Below are positions 41,144 to 49,227 of a DNA stretch of 64,000 nucleotides, one piece after another (positions within the stretch are counted from its first letter, which is position 1; each line of letters starts with the position of its first letter). This DNA comes from an uncultured Verrucomicrobia subdivision 3 bacterium (GTDB lineage Bacteria; Verrucomicrobiota; Verrucomicrobiia; Limisphaerales; DASXHY01), in assembly GCA_937890005.1 (NCBI GenBank), contig CALBZA010000070.1, positions 55,992 through 119,991 of the forward strand. Reading direction: 5' to 3'. The position numbers were made by a program, and so were the translations under genes. The notes below the pieces were generated by a model. The model made no database searches. It was not told the DNA's origin and saw only the letters and a program-made list of their open reading frames with translations.

Positions 41144-44100
41144 TGCGCCTTAGATCGCTCCATCAGCTCCAGAATGCTATGGAGTGAAACCGGCAGCCAG
41201 TTGGGGCGATTGGCGAGGTCTTGTCCCATTTCCGTCAGCGCGCGATCCAGCACGAACGCGTCGAGCAGCACCGAAACACCTGTTTTGGATTTCGGAACCA
41301 GTGCCGAGCCTTTGACGGTTTCCAGATAGGCACCGAGGAACGCGGCGCTGATGCGGCGCGACCAGAATTGCGCCCACGGCTGAACGGCTCGCACCTGTTC
41401 CTGCTGGATCATGCCGACTTCCCCCTCACGGAACAGTGCTGCCTGCGCGGCGCAATCGAGCGAGCGAATCATCGCGGCAACGTCGCGCAATGCCGGGCGT
41501 TTGATCCGGCGTTCGCTGAGCGAGCGGCCCGGTTCGCCTTCGAAGTCGATGACGACGAAATCCTTTCCTGTGTGGAGAACATGGCCGAGGTGATAGTTGC
41601 CGTGGCAGCGGATTCGGACCGTGTCGAGCGCGGACTGATGGACCGTGCGGAACCGGGCCAGCATCGTTTCTCGAGTGGCGAGGACTTTCTCTGCCAGAGG
41701 GCGGACGTTTTCCGGGAGATTGCCGAGTTCCCGGCTGAGCACGTTGAAATGGTGCGTGAGGTGATTCCGGAACGACTGATAAAGCGACCGTTGATAGAAC
41801 GGCGTGAACGGTTCGGGCGCGAAGTCCTTGTTGTCGGAATCGGAAGCGAGCACCCGATGCAACTCGCCAGTTCGCTGCCCCAGAAGGCGCGCGTGTTCGT
41901 AATAGGTTCCAAGAATCTGAAGCGCCGAGGGTGGAACTTCCTGTGCAGAGAGATCCACGAGCGACATCTGGCTGGATCCGTCCTCGCGGCCCGCATCGGG
42001 CATCGTCCGCACGCGGTCGAAGTAGCGATGAAGTGCGTCGAGTGTGAACACCCAGCCATTTTGCGCATGAGGCACGAACGCGCTGAGAAGTCCGAAACAA
42101 ACCTGTTCTCCATTCGCCTTCTGCAATTCAAGCGCGCCGGCGTGGGCAGGCACATGAGGAAATTGTTTCTCGGCGAGGAACAATGCCGATTCCAGTCCGG
42201 GATTCACGCCGCCTTCGATGCGTCGGAACAGCTTCAGGAAATAGCGATCGCCGTAGGTGACAACCGTGTTTCGTTGTTCGGTCTTGATGGCCGAGGGTTC
42301 CGGTCGCGGCTGATTGAGTGCGAAGTTTTTGAGCGCCGGTGTTCCGGACGCGATGAGTTTTCCGCGCGCTGTCCGGATCGTCTGCGCCTCGCTCATCATT
42401 CGCAGCAGATACTGGCTGACCTGTCGGTCCGCGGCGGCGTCGTAAAGAATGCCTTCCACTCCGGAGCGTTCGAATCTGACGCGCGATAGAACGAACTGCG
42501 GCATCTCGCGCCGAATTCGTTCGGCCTCCGCATCCTGAGCGAACGTAATCGTCATCAAATATTCCTCAGGATCGGATTGCGCGAATTCCACGAGCAGAAC
42601 GGTGACGAAGATCGATTCAGCGCCCACCGGCACCTGAAGGTATTCGCGGATGTGAACCGATTTGATCTCGCCGCGTCCCGCGAACCAGCGCTGGCGTTGA
42701 AGATAGGACGGCAGGCAGACCTCGAACGTGTCCCGTTCGCGGCCGGTCAGGAGTTCGTGCCAGTGATCCTCCGGCGCGAGCACCTGGCAGAGATCGTTCG
42801 TGACGTCCCGGCGATTCGGCTTTTCCACTTTTTCCAGTGAGAACCAGAACACCGAATGCGGACTGAGCGTGAGGGGATAAGGTCCGGAACCGATGATCGG
42901 AAACCGGGTTCTTCCGAACAGTTCGACTGGCGTGTGATCCTGAAAGCGGGAAAGGTCGAGCGAAACGGGCTGGGGAAACCGGGAAAGGTTGGCCACAACC
43001 AGAATGTTCTCTCCGTCGCAACGGCGGAGGAACGCAAGCACCTTTCTGTTTTCCGGTTGAAGAAATTCGAGACTGCCGGTGCCGAAGACCTTCCAGCGTT
43101 TGCGCAGTGCGAGAACGCGTTTGGTCCACCACAGGAGCGAATGCAAATTCTGCTGCTCCACGTCCACGTTCACCGCTTCGTAGTGATATTCGGGATCGAG
43201 AATGATCGGCAGGTAAAGTGCCTGCGGACTGACGCGCGAGAAGCCGGCGTTTTTGTCCGCACTCCATTGCATCGGCGTGCGAACACCGTTGCGATCGCCC
43301 AGGAAGATGTTGTCGCCCATGCCGATCTCATCGCCGTAATAAATCACCGGCGTTCCAGGCAGGGAGAGCAGCAGAAGGTTCAACAGTTCGATGCGTTTGC
43401 GATCGTTGTTGAGCAGCGGTGCGAGGCGGCGTCGGATTCCCAGATTGATGCGTGCCTTCGAATTGCTCGCATAGACGCGATACATGTAATCGCGTTCTTC
43501 GTCCGTCACCATTTCGAGCGTGAGCTCGTCGTGGTTGCGAAGGAAGAGCGCCCACTGACAGTTCTCGGGAATGGGAGGCGTCTGATCGAGAATGTCCGTG
43601 ATTGGAACGCGATCCTCCATGCGCACGGCCATGAACAAACGCGGCATGACGGGAAAGTGAAACGCCATGTGGCATTCATCGCCCTTGCCGGATCCGAAGT
43701 AATTCACGGCGTCCTCCGGCCATTGATTCGCTTCGGCCAGAAGCATTTTGTTCGGATACTTGGCATCAACCGCAGCGCGGAGCTGTTTCAGGTATTGATG
43801 CGTCTCAACAAGGTTTTCGCACGACGTGCCGTCGCGTTCAAACAGGTAGGGGACGGCGTCGAGCCGGAAACCGTCCACGCCCAGTTCCATCCAGAACTCC
43901 AGCACCTTCAGCACCTCGCTATGGACCACCGGGTTGTCATAGTTGAGATCGGGCTGATGCGAATAAAAGCGGTGCCAGTAGTATGCATGCGCGACCGGGT
44001 CCCATGTCCAGTTCGACGGCTCGAAATCCTTGAAGATGATGCGCGCTTCCTTGTAGCGCTCCGGGGTGTCGCTCCAGACGTAGAAGTCGCGTTCGGGTGT

Positions 44101-44496
44101 GCCGGGCTTGGCGCGGCGCGATCGCTGGAACCACGCGTGCTGGTCGGATGTGTGATTCAACACCAGCTCGGTGATCACTTTCAACCCGCGCGCATGCGCT
44201 TCGTTCATGAACTCCTTGAAGTCATCCAGCGTGCCGTAGATCGGGTTGATTGAGTAATAGTCCGCGATATCGTAACCGTCGTCCTTCAGCGGCGATGGAT
44301 AAAACGGCAGCAGCCAGATCGCGGTGACGCCAAGGTCGGCGATGTAATCCAGCTTTTGAGTCAGCCCTTTGAAGTCGCCGATGCCGTCGGCGTTGCTGTC
44401 GAAGAAAGCGCGGACTGGAACCTCGTAAATGATCGCGCTCTTGTACCAGAGCGGGTCCTGGTCGGAGGAGAAATCCGGTGTTGTTGGTTCTGCCAT
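41140..44496 (-). CDS. treS: Trehalose synthase fused to maltokinase (TreS-Mak)
   Basis: The 1118-residue fusion has a GH13 domain (about 1-560) that interconverts maltose and trehalose, and a maltokinase domain (about 620-1110) that phosphorylates maltose to maltose-1-phosphate. GH13 residues: DGFRLDAVPYLFERD (Asp nucleophile), LLAEANQWPED (Glu) and FLRNHDELTLEM (Asp). The kinase shows RCHGNYHLGHVLHTGKDFVV (catalytic HGxxH-like) and VIDFEGEPGRSL. Such fusions normally feed GlgE, which is not in the window. ATG 44496 gives the typical start; the frame is open 12 residues upstream. Confidence 0.93.
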   Translation of the reverse strand: MAEPTTPDFSSDQDPLWYKSAIIYEVPVRAFFDSNADGIGDFKGLTQKLDYIADLGVTAIWLLPFYPSPLKDDGYDIADYYSINPIYGTLDDFKEFMNEAHARGLKVITELVLNHTSDQHAWFQRSRRAKPGTPERDFYVWSDTPERYKEARIIFKDFEPSNWTWDPVAHAYYWHRFYSHQPDLNYDNPVVHSEVLKVLEFWMELGVDGFRLDAVPYLFERDGTSCENLVETHQYLKQLRAAVDAKYPNKMLLAEANQWPEDAVNYFGSGKGDECHMAFHFPVMPRLFMAVRMEDRVPITDILDQTPPIPENCQWALFLRNHDELTLEMVTDEERDYMYRVYASNSKARINLGIRRRLAPLLNNDRKRIELLNLLLLSLPGTPVIYYGDEIGMGDNIFLGDRNGVRTPMQWSADKNAGFSRVSPQALYLPIILDPEYHYEAVNVDVEQQNLHSLLWWTKRVLALRKRWKVFGTGSLEFLQPENRKVLAFLRRCDGENILVVANLSRFPQPVSLDLSRFQDHTPVELFGRTRFPIIGSGPYPLTLSPHSVFWFSLEKVEKPNRRDVTNDLCQVLAPEDHWHELLTGRERDTFEVCLPSYLQRQRWFAGRGEIKSVHIREYLQVPVGAESIFVTVLLVEFAQSDPEEYLMTITFAQDAEAERIRREMPQFVLSRVRFERSGVEGILYDAAADRQVSQYLLRMMSEAQTIRTARGKLIASGTPALKNFALNQPRPEPSAIKTEQRNTVVTYGDRYFLKLFRRIEGGVNPGLESALFLAEKQFPHVPAHAGALELQKANGEQVCFGLLSAFVPHAQNGWVFTLDALHRYFDRVRTMPDAGREDGSSQMSLVDLSAQEVPPSALQILGTYYEHARLLGQRTGELHRVLASDSDNKDFAPEPFTPFYQRSLYQSFRNHLTHHFNVLSRELGNLPENVRPLAEKVLATRETMLARFRTVHQSALDTVRIRCHGNYHLGHVLHTGKDFVVIDFEGEPGRSLSERRIKRPALRDVAAMIRSLDCAAQAALFREGEVGMIQQEQVRAVQPWAQFWSRRISAAFLGAYLETVKGSALVPKSKTGVSVLLDAFVLDRALTEMGQDLANRPNWLPVSLHSILELMERSKAQ

Positions 44497-44563
44497 GCGG
44501 ATACGATTCTCTTCGATTGCGATCCAGCGCAACTCATCTTTTCCGAGGAATGATCCGGTGTCA

Positions 44564-44660
44564 GTGGGGCGGAAGCCCCACCTGGATTTATGAATGATGA
44601 TTTAGGATTGATGATTGGGACTCGTGATCGCTACAGCGACGCGAGTGGAGATTGGAGATT
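44564..44660. repeat. Hairpin and ATGATT word repeat upstream of treS
   Basis: GTGGGGC/GCCCCAC (44564-44581) is a perfect short hairpin. It is followed by GATGATTTAGGATTGATGATTG-type words (quoted in part) and by GGAGATTGGAGATTG near 44646-44660. This 169-bp gap has no gene. Confidence 0.6.
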
Positions 44661-44665
44661 GTCCT

Positions 44666-46993
44666 TTACGGTCCTTTCATCCGCTTTGATCGGCCAGAGG
44701 CGGGTAATGTGACTTCCAGCCGCGACTCGAAGAAATTTCCGTTCCAGCGCTTTCCTTTGTCATCCGTCAGATCCCAGTGCAGCAGTGCCGTTCCGTTCGA
44801 TGTCGCCCCGGAAAACGTCCTGAGCAACTGGCCGTTCGTGGAAAGGATCTCAAGCGTGTAAGTTGCCACCGGCTCGGGAAATCGCATGTGCAGCGGCGCG
44901 CCATAAGTCGTATCGAAGGACGTCGATGCCATGCCGAACTGGCACAAATGATCGAAGGTCACTGCAAGTGTTGGCCCGGCGGCACCACGAGTTTCAAAAT
45001 CCGGTGGCGCTGCTTCAACTTCAAGCAGCGCCTGCACGACATGCGCTCCTGGTGTTTCGAAAATGGTGTGCCATGTGAGCCGAACATTTCCATTCGGTCC
45101 CGGCTCGCAAACTGAATAGGCGTATGATTGCGAAACCAGCTCCTTGGTCGTATCCATGGCATCCACCACGAGGCGAAGCGTTCCCACATTGGTCAAGGCG
45201 GCATATTCGATCGGCAGTTCGAACGTCAGGATCTCAGGCTCGAGGCCAGTGGAAATCGGCAGCAATGTCAGCAGTTCTTCCAGACTGTTCGTGCCGCCCG
45301 GCTGGAGAAGTCGTTCAACGGGCTTTCCCGCGATGTGAAACGTTTCTGCGCGATGATGATTTCTTTGCTTTCCAAGCAGGCGCGAAGATTCGTGCTGGCG
45401 GTCCAGTTGTATCTTCCAGAAGAAATTCGATTGTTCTTCCGCAGTTTCGATGAATTGCTTCGTTGTCTGGTCCAGAAGATAGGCTTCGTAAGCTGTGATT
45501 TCTTCGGTCGTTGCTGCGCGAGGCCAGACCAAATCCACGTCCTGAATCGAGCTGAATGGCATGTTAAGTCTCATCGGCTGCAGGTTTCTGGTCCAATGAC
45601 GCATCAGTCCACCGTTGTCCATGCCATCGAGTCCGGGGGAATAGAGGACGAAACGGCCATCGTTTCCCAAATCGTATCGTAGCGGTTCGCCGGTGATGAA
45701 ATCCGGGAGAGAGACGTTCAGCCATTTCGGCGTCAGTGCCTCCAGTGAAACAGGGTAGGTTCCGTGCTCTTTTCGATAACGCTCGAGCGCAATCGCGGTG
45801 ATCAGAATCCGACGACGCGCTTCAGCTTCCGCCGCGCGACCGAGGAACGACGTGCTTCCGCGAAACATGCCCGTGCCAATTTCCCGCAGGTTCAGCACAG
45901 CTTGGATTTTTGATCCGCGAAATTTGGATTCAAAGAGAGCCACATTGGTGACGCCAGGCATTGCCCGCATTTGTTGCCAGGTCGAAGCGCGAATTGCGTT
46001 TCGCATTTCCACTTCGCGGTCGCGGAAGTAAATCAGCAATGCGCTCTGATCGTGCCAGCACCCGCGAATTCGGTATTGATATTCCTGCCACTTAAACTTC
46101 AAGGCCGCCCAGCCGCTGCGTGGCGATTGGACGAACTCCTTGAAAATTTCGGCCAGTTGAAACTCGAACGGTTCCTTCAGCGTCCACTGGCACGCGGCCA
46201 CGGCGCCGGCGCGCCGAAAAGCAACGACTTCCGGAAGTGTTTCAAAAAGGTTGACCCGCTCCCACTCCTGTTGAAGTTGGGCCAGTTGCGCATCGGACCA
46301 GGCGTTGGTCTGAAGCGCCTGCCATGTGGAGTTGAGTGCAAGCGTGAGGCACGAGAAACGAACCAGATGCTCGATGTCGGTCGCGGCGGGTTTGTTTGCA
46401 GTTACAAGACGGGTCTGGGCCAGGAGATTGGTCCAGGCGGCTGCGGTATTTCCATCGTGCAGTTCAAGAACGATCCGGCTTCCAAGGGTTTGCGCGAGGC
46501 CTTTAACCATCGGCAGGCTCGGAAGCGACATCGACATACCCTTGGATGCGTCCAGCTGGAGTTTCGGTGTTCCGGAAATCAGGAAATGTGCTGCTGCATC
46601 CACATCGGACTGATTCCGTCGCACCATGGCATTGAACATCTGCCAGTCCACTTCGTCCGAAACATCTTCCATCCACTCGTGTTTCCAAATCGCGATGGCC
46701 ACGTTGCTTCCGGCCGCAGGCATCAAGTCCGGATGTTCCACCGGAGAAACTCGTGTCACCGGTCCATCCATTGCCCTTCGAAGAATGGACTCCCAGACCT
46801 TTCCTTCCTCACCTGCAGAAAAATCGAATTCAGACAGGTCGGTTTTGAATCCGTCGCGACGCAGTTCTTCGCGCGTCTGCTCGAATGCACGCTGGGCGCT
46901 GTTAGCCAGCAACCAAAACGTGAGGATCGCAAGCCCCACGGATCCGAGCAAAAGGAACAGCAACTGCCGCAATGTTTTCGATCGCGTTTTCAT
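44666..46993 (-). CDS. Uncharacterised membrane-anchored protein with pseudopilin-like middle
   Basis: The 775-residue product is not recognised as a known enzyme. It has one N-terminal membrane helix (LLFLLLGSVGLAILTFWLLA), a long alpha-rich region, then ALERYRKEHGTYPVSLEALT with DLGNDGRFVLYSPGLDGMDN, a segment also found in many verrucomicrobial proteins and reminiscent of type II secretion pseudopilins. The C-terminal part (about 640-770) looks beta-rich, with GQLLRTFSGATSNGTALLHW, like a FlgD-type Ig domain. ATG 46993 is chosen because the signal-like helix begins there. Location is probably periplasmic. Confidence 0.75.
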   Translation of the reverse strand: MKTRSKTLRQLLFLLLGSVGLAILTFWLLANSAQRAFEQTREELRRDGFKTDLSEFDFSAGEEGKVWESILRRAMDGPVTRVSPVEHPDLMPAAGSNVAIAIWKHEWMEDVSDEVDWQMFNAMVRRNQSDVDAAAHFLISGTPKLQLDASKGMSMSLPSLPMVKGLAQTLGSRIVLELHDGNTAAAWTNLLAQTRLVTANKPAATDIEHLVRFSCLTLALNSTWQALQTNAWSDAQLAQLQQEWERVNLFETLPEVVAFRRAGAVAACQWTLKEPFEFQLAEIFKEFVQSPRSGWAALKFKWQEYQYRIRGCWHDQSALLIYFRDREVEMRNAIRASTWQQMRAMPGVTNVALFESKFRGSKIQAVLNLREIGTGMFRGSTSFLGRAAEAEARRRILITAIALERYRKEHGTYPVSLEALTPKWLNVSLPDFITGEPLRYDLGNDGRFVLYSPGLDGMDNGGLMRHWTRNLQPMRLNMPFSSIQDVDLVWPRAATTEEITAYEAYLLDQTTKQFIETAEEQSNFFWKIQLDRQHESSRLLGKQRNHHRAETFHIAGKPVERLLQPGGTNSLEELLTLLPISTGLEPEILTFELPIEYAALTNVGTLRLVVDAMDTTKELVSQSYAYSVCEPGPNGNVRLTWHTIFETPGAHVVQALLEVEAAPPDFETRGAAGPTLAVTFDHLCQFGMASTSFDTTYGAPLHMRFPEPVATYTLEILSTNGQLLRTFSGATSNGTALLHWDLTDDKGKRWNGNFFESRLEVTLPASGRSKRMKGP

Positions 46994-47088
46994 ACGTGGA
47001 ATGCGTCCCGGCGATTTCCTGGGGCGATGTTGCAACCGGCTGCGGCAATTGCAATCTGTTTTCCGATTCACGAAGAGATAAGGTTCAC

Positions 47089-47174
47089 AGAAGGAAACGA
47101 AGGCGATGAAGGGGATGAACAAAATTGCTTTAGTCTTCTCTCAGATATTCTTCGTTGTCTTCGTTCCCTTCTGT
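47089..47174. repeat. Inverted word repeat, AGAAGGAAACGAAG family
   Basis: ACAGAAGGAAACGAAG (from 47089) faces CTTCGTTCCCTTCTGT (ends 47174), pairing in 15 of 16 positions, with a 50-bp loop. It lies in the divergent gap between the large membrane protein gene and the transporter gene. Confidence 0.8.
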
Positions 47175-47235
47175 AAAAGCCGTTCCCGACGCGTTGGACT
47201 TCCCGGCCGAATTGGCTTACAAGAAGAACGACACG

Positions 47236-47260
47236 GCCCCGGTCGGACTGCGACCGGGGC
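47236..47260 (+). terminator. Strong GC hairpin just before the transporter start
   Basis: GCCCCGGTCG and CGACCGGGGC form a perfect stem around ACTG-like loop bases at 47236-47260. TGATACTTTT follows and the transporter ATG lies 11 bp further on. In this place it could be an attenuator, a translation block or a repeat unit. Confidence 0.55.
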
Positions 47261-47271
47261 TGATACTTTTG

Positions 47272-48168
47272 ATGCATTGGATTCTGGCCAGTCTGTTGTC
47301 GGCGGTGTTTCTCGGCGTTTACGAGTTGTGCACCAAGCACGCCGTTCGCGGGAACGCCGTGTTGCCGGTGCTGTTCTTCAGCACATTCACCGGCGCGCTG
47401 GTATGGTGCGTGTTGCTGGCCATCGACTTCATCCAACCTGGTCTGTTGCCGCCGTCGCTGGTGACGCAGAAGATCACGCCGATCCAGCATCTTCAGCTGT
47501 TCCTGAAGTCGGCCATCGTGGCGTCGTCATGGATTTTCACCTACTTCGCGTTGAAACATCTGCCGCTTTCGATCGGATCGCCGCTGCGGGCCATGAGCCC
47601 GTTGCTGACGTTGTTCGGTGCGATTCTCCTGTTGGGGGAACGCCCGTCACTGCTTGAAACGATCGGCGTACTGACAACGCTCGGTTCGTTCGTCGCGCTT
47701 TCATTCGTGGGCGGTCGCGAAGGAATTCATTTTCACAAGAACAAATGGATCGGATTTCTCGCTGTCGGGACGTTGTTCGGCGCCTTCAGTTCGCTCTACG
47801 ACAAATATCTGCTCGGCACGGTGAAGTTTTCTGTGCCGACCGTGCAGGCGTGGTTTTCGGTTTACCTCCTCGTGCTGTTCACACCGTTCATGATCGGCTG
47901 GCAACGCCGTTGGTGGGAACGCAATCAATTCCACTGGCGCTGGACCATTCCATCCATCGCGATCGCGCTGCTGATCGCCGACTACATTTATTTCAGTGCG
48001 CTTGCCGATCCAGATTCACTCGTATCGATGGTGATGAGCCTGCGTCGCGGCAGCACGCTTGTGGCATTCGGCGGCGGCATTTTGCTGTTCAAGGAGAAGC
48101 ATGGGCGGGAGAAGTTGCCGGCGGTGATTGGGATTGTTGTGGGGATTGTGTTGACGGTGTTGGGGTGA
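47272..48168 (+). CDS. DMT-superfamily (EamA-like) transporter
   Basis: The 298-residue membrane protein has ten hydrophobic helices in two repeated halves, with motifs such as PLSIGSPLRAMSPLLTLFGA (fourth-fifth helix of the first half) and DPDSLVSMVMSLRRGSTLVAF in the second. This matches the drug/metabolite transporter superfamily. The substrate cannot be told. ATG 47272 is chosen; the frame is open upstream to 47155 through the repeat and the hairpin. It stands alone between two unrelated genes. Confidence 0.85.
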   Translation: MHWILASLLSAVFLGVYELCTKHAVRGNAVLPVLFFSTFTGALVWCVLLAIDFIQPGLLPPSLVTQKITPIQHLQLFLKSAIVASSWIFTYFALKHLPLSIGSPLRAMSPLLTLFGAILLLGERPSLLETIGVLTTLGSFVALSFVGGREGIHFHKNKWIGFLAVGTLFGAFSSLYDKYLLGTVKFSVPTVQAWFSVYLLVLFTPFMIGWQRRWWERNQFHWRWTIPSIAIALLIADYIYFSALADPDSLVSMVMSLRRGSTLVAFGGGILLFKEKHGREKLPAVIGIVVGIVLTVLG

Positions 48169-48292
48169 ACGGCGGTGTGGGGTGGTGAGTGGGTGAGTCG
48201 GAAGGGGGGCGGGGGAGAAAAGGGGAAGAGGGGAAGAGGGGAAGAGGAGAAGAGGAGATCGCAGTGTCTTGAGATCCTGTGCCGGCTGGATG
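48169..48292. repeat. Purine-rich tract with GGGGAAGA repeats
   Basis: Most of 48196-48258 is A/G only on the plus strand, with several tandem or near-tandem copies of the 8-base unit GGGGAAGA and a G-run GGGGGGCGGGGG at its start. No gene is visible in this gap. Such a tract could form triplex or G-quadruplex structure or be prone to slippage. Confidence 0.85.
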
Positions 48293-49168
48293 CTAAATCG
48301 GTGCGGGGATGAGCGTATTTATTATCGAACTTCGATTGGGTTCCAGGAGGCCGTTCTGACGGAGATACCTTTCGATCTTATCGAGTTCTTCCTTCTTGGC
48401 CCGAATCATCAAACGTCCGTTACGATCTCCATAGAAGATGTTTCGGCCGGTCCCGGGATCAAAAGCCACACCGGCCTGGGTGAAAACGTTTGAAAGAACT
48501 TTCTGAACTTCTGGTGCCGAAGCGTTGGTGTCTGGTCCAGTAATCCGATTCGCAAACGCGTCCGGGTTGACGTTGAACGTCCGGACATGCAATTGCGGCG
48601 GATCGACTGGCCCTTCAGAGAATGCAATTCCACTTTCGTTTATTGAATATCTGAGCGGTCTTTCTGCGACCGTCACGATCGCATCCAGCACATCGACGAG
48701 CCGAACCCCTTCAAGCGCTGGAATGAGGCTGATGCGCGAGGTTTCAAGTGAAACAGGTACCTTCGCAGTGTTCTTGGGCAGGCCTGTGGTGAGGTTCACT
48801 ACTGGCGAACCCGCAGACGCGGCAGCTGCTGGCGTTATGGAGAAACGGATACCTTTCTTTTCTCGATCAAGTTCACGCGTCTTTGCGCTGAGTTCATTGA
48901 GCACCTCGAAAAGCGGACGGTTCGTAAACGAGATGGAATCGAAGCGCAGCTGGTTCAGCTTTGACATCAAGGCAAGGCGATTCGGACTTGTCTGGATGAC
49001 AGATGAGTTCGTTGCCGCGGGTGTCAGGCCGGATTGATTGGTCGAGGTGGAGCTGCTTCCAGACTGTGATCGTACGAGCCCTGTGATAATCTTCTCTGCC
49101 TCGTCCAGCTCCTGTGCAGTGGTCTGGATCATCGACATGGCTGTCTGCGATTTCCCAGCTTCTGCCAA
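48293..49168 (-). pseudogene. Secretin-like fragment with truncated 5' end
   Basis: Up to 291 residues are open. The C-terminal half carries VPVSLETSRISLIPALEGVR and VDVLDAIVTVAERPLRYSIN, a pattern like the secretin/TonB short N-domain in type II secretion and related proteins. There is no signal peptide, and the only starts are a TTG (49168) or an internal ATG (49138). Just upstream the frame runs through a CGCGAAGG word repeat (49172-49200) and then meets a stop codon. Such proteins are exported, so I infer that the 5' part was lost at the repeat. It could also be an intact gene with an unrecognised start. Confidence 0.5.
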
Positions 49169-49169
49169 A

Positions 49170-49200
49170 AATCCTTCGCGCCCTTCGCGGCCTTCGCGTG
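49170..49200. repeat. CCTTCGCG word repeat
   Basis: CCTTCGCGCCCTTCGCGGCC and a further CTTCGCG form three tandem words between the truncated fragment and the LamG gene. It marks the likely breakpoint of the fragment. Confidence 0.7.
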
Positions 49201-49227
49201 AGGATGAACTTCTGTCCGGTCAGACGC

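Noticed and set aside
42856..44253. 465-codon open frame on the plus strand over treS
   Set aside because: The minus-strand frame shows every GH13 catalytic motif; the plus-strand frame shows none.
45971..47176. 401-codon plus-strand frame over the large membrane protein gene
   Set aside because: It has no domain and runs across the start region and repeat of the opposite gene.
47236..47260. Riboswitch upstream of the transporter
   Set aside because: Only one perfect hairpin is present, with no known aptamer-like set of helices.
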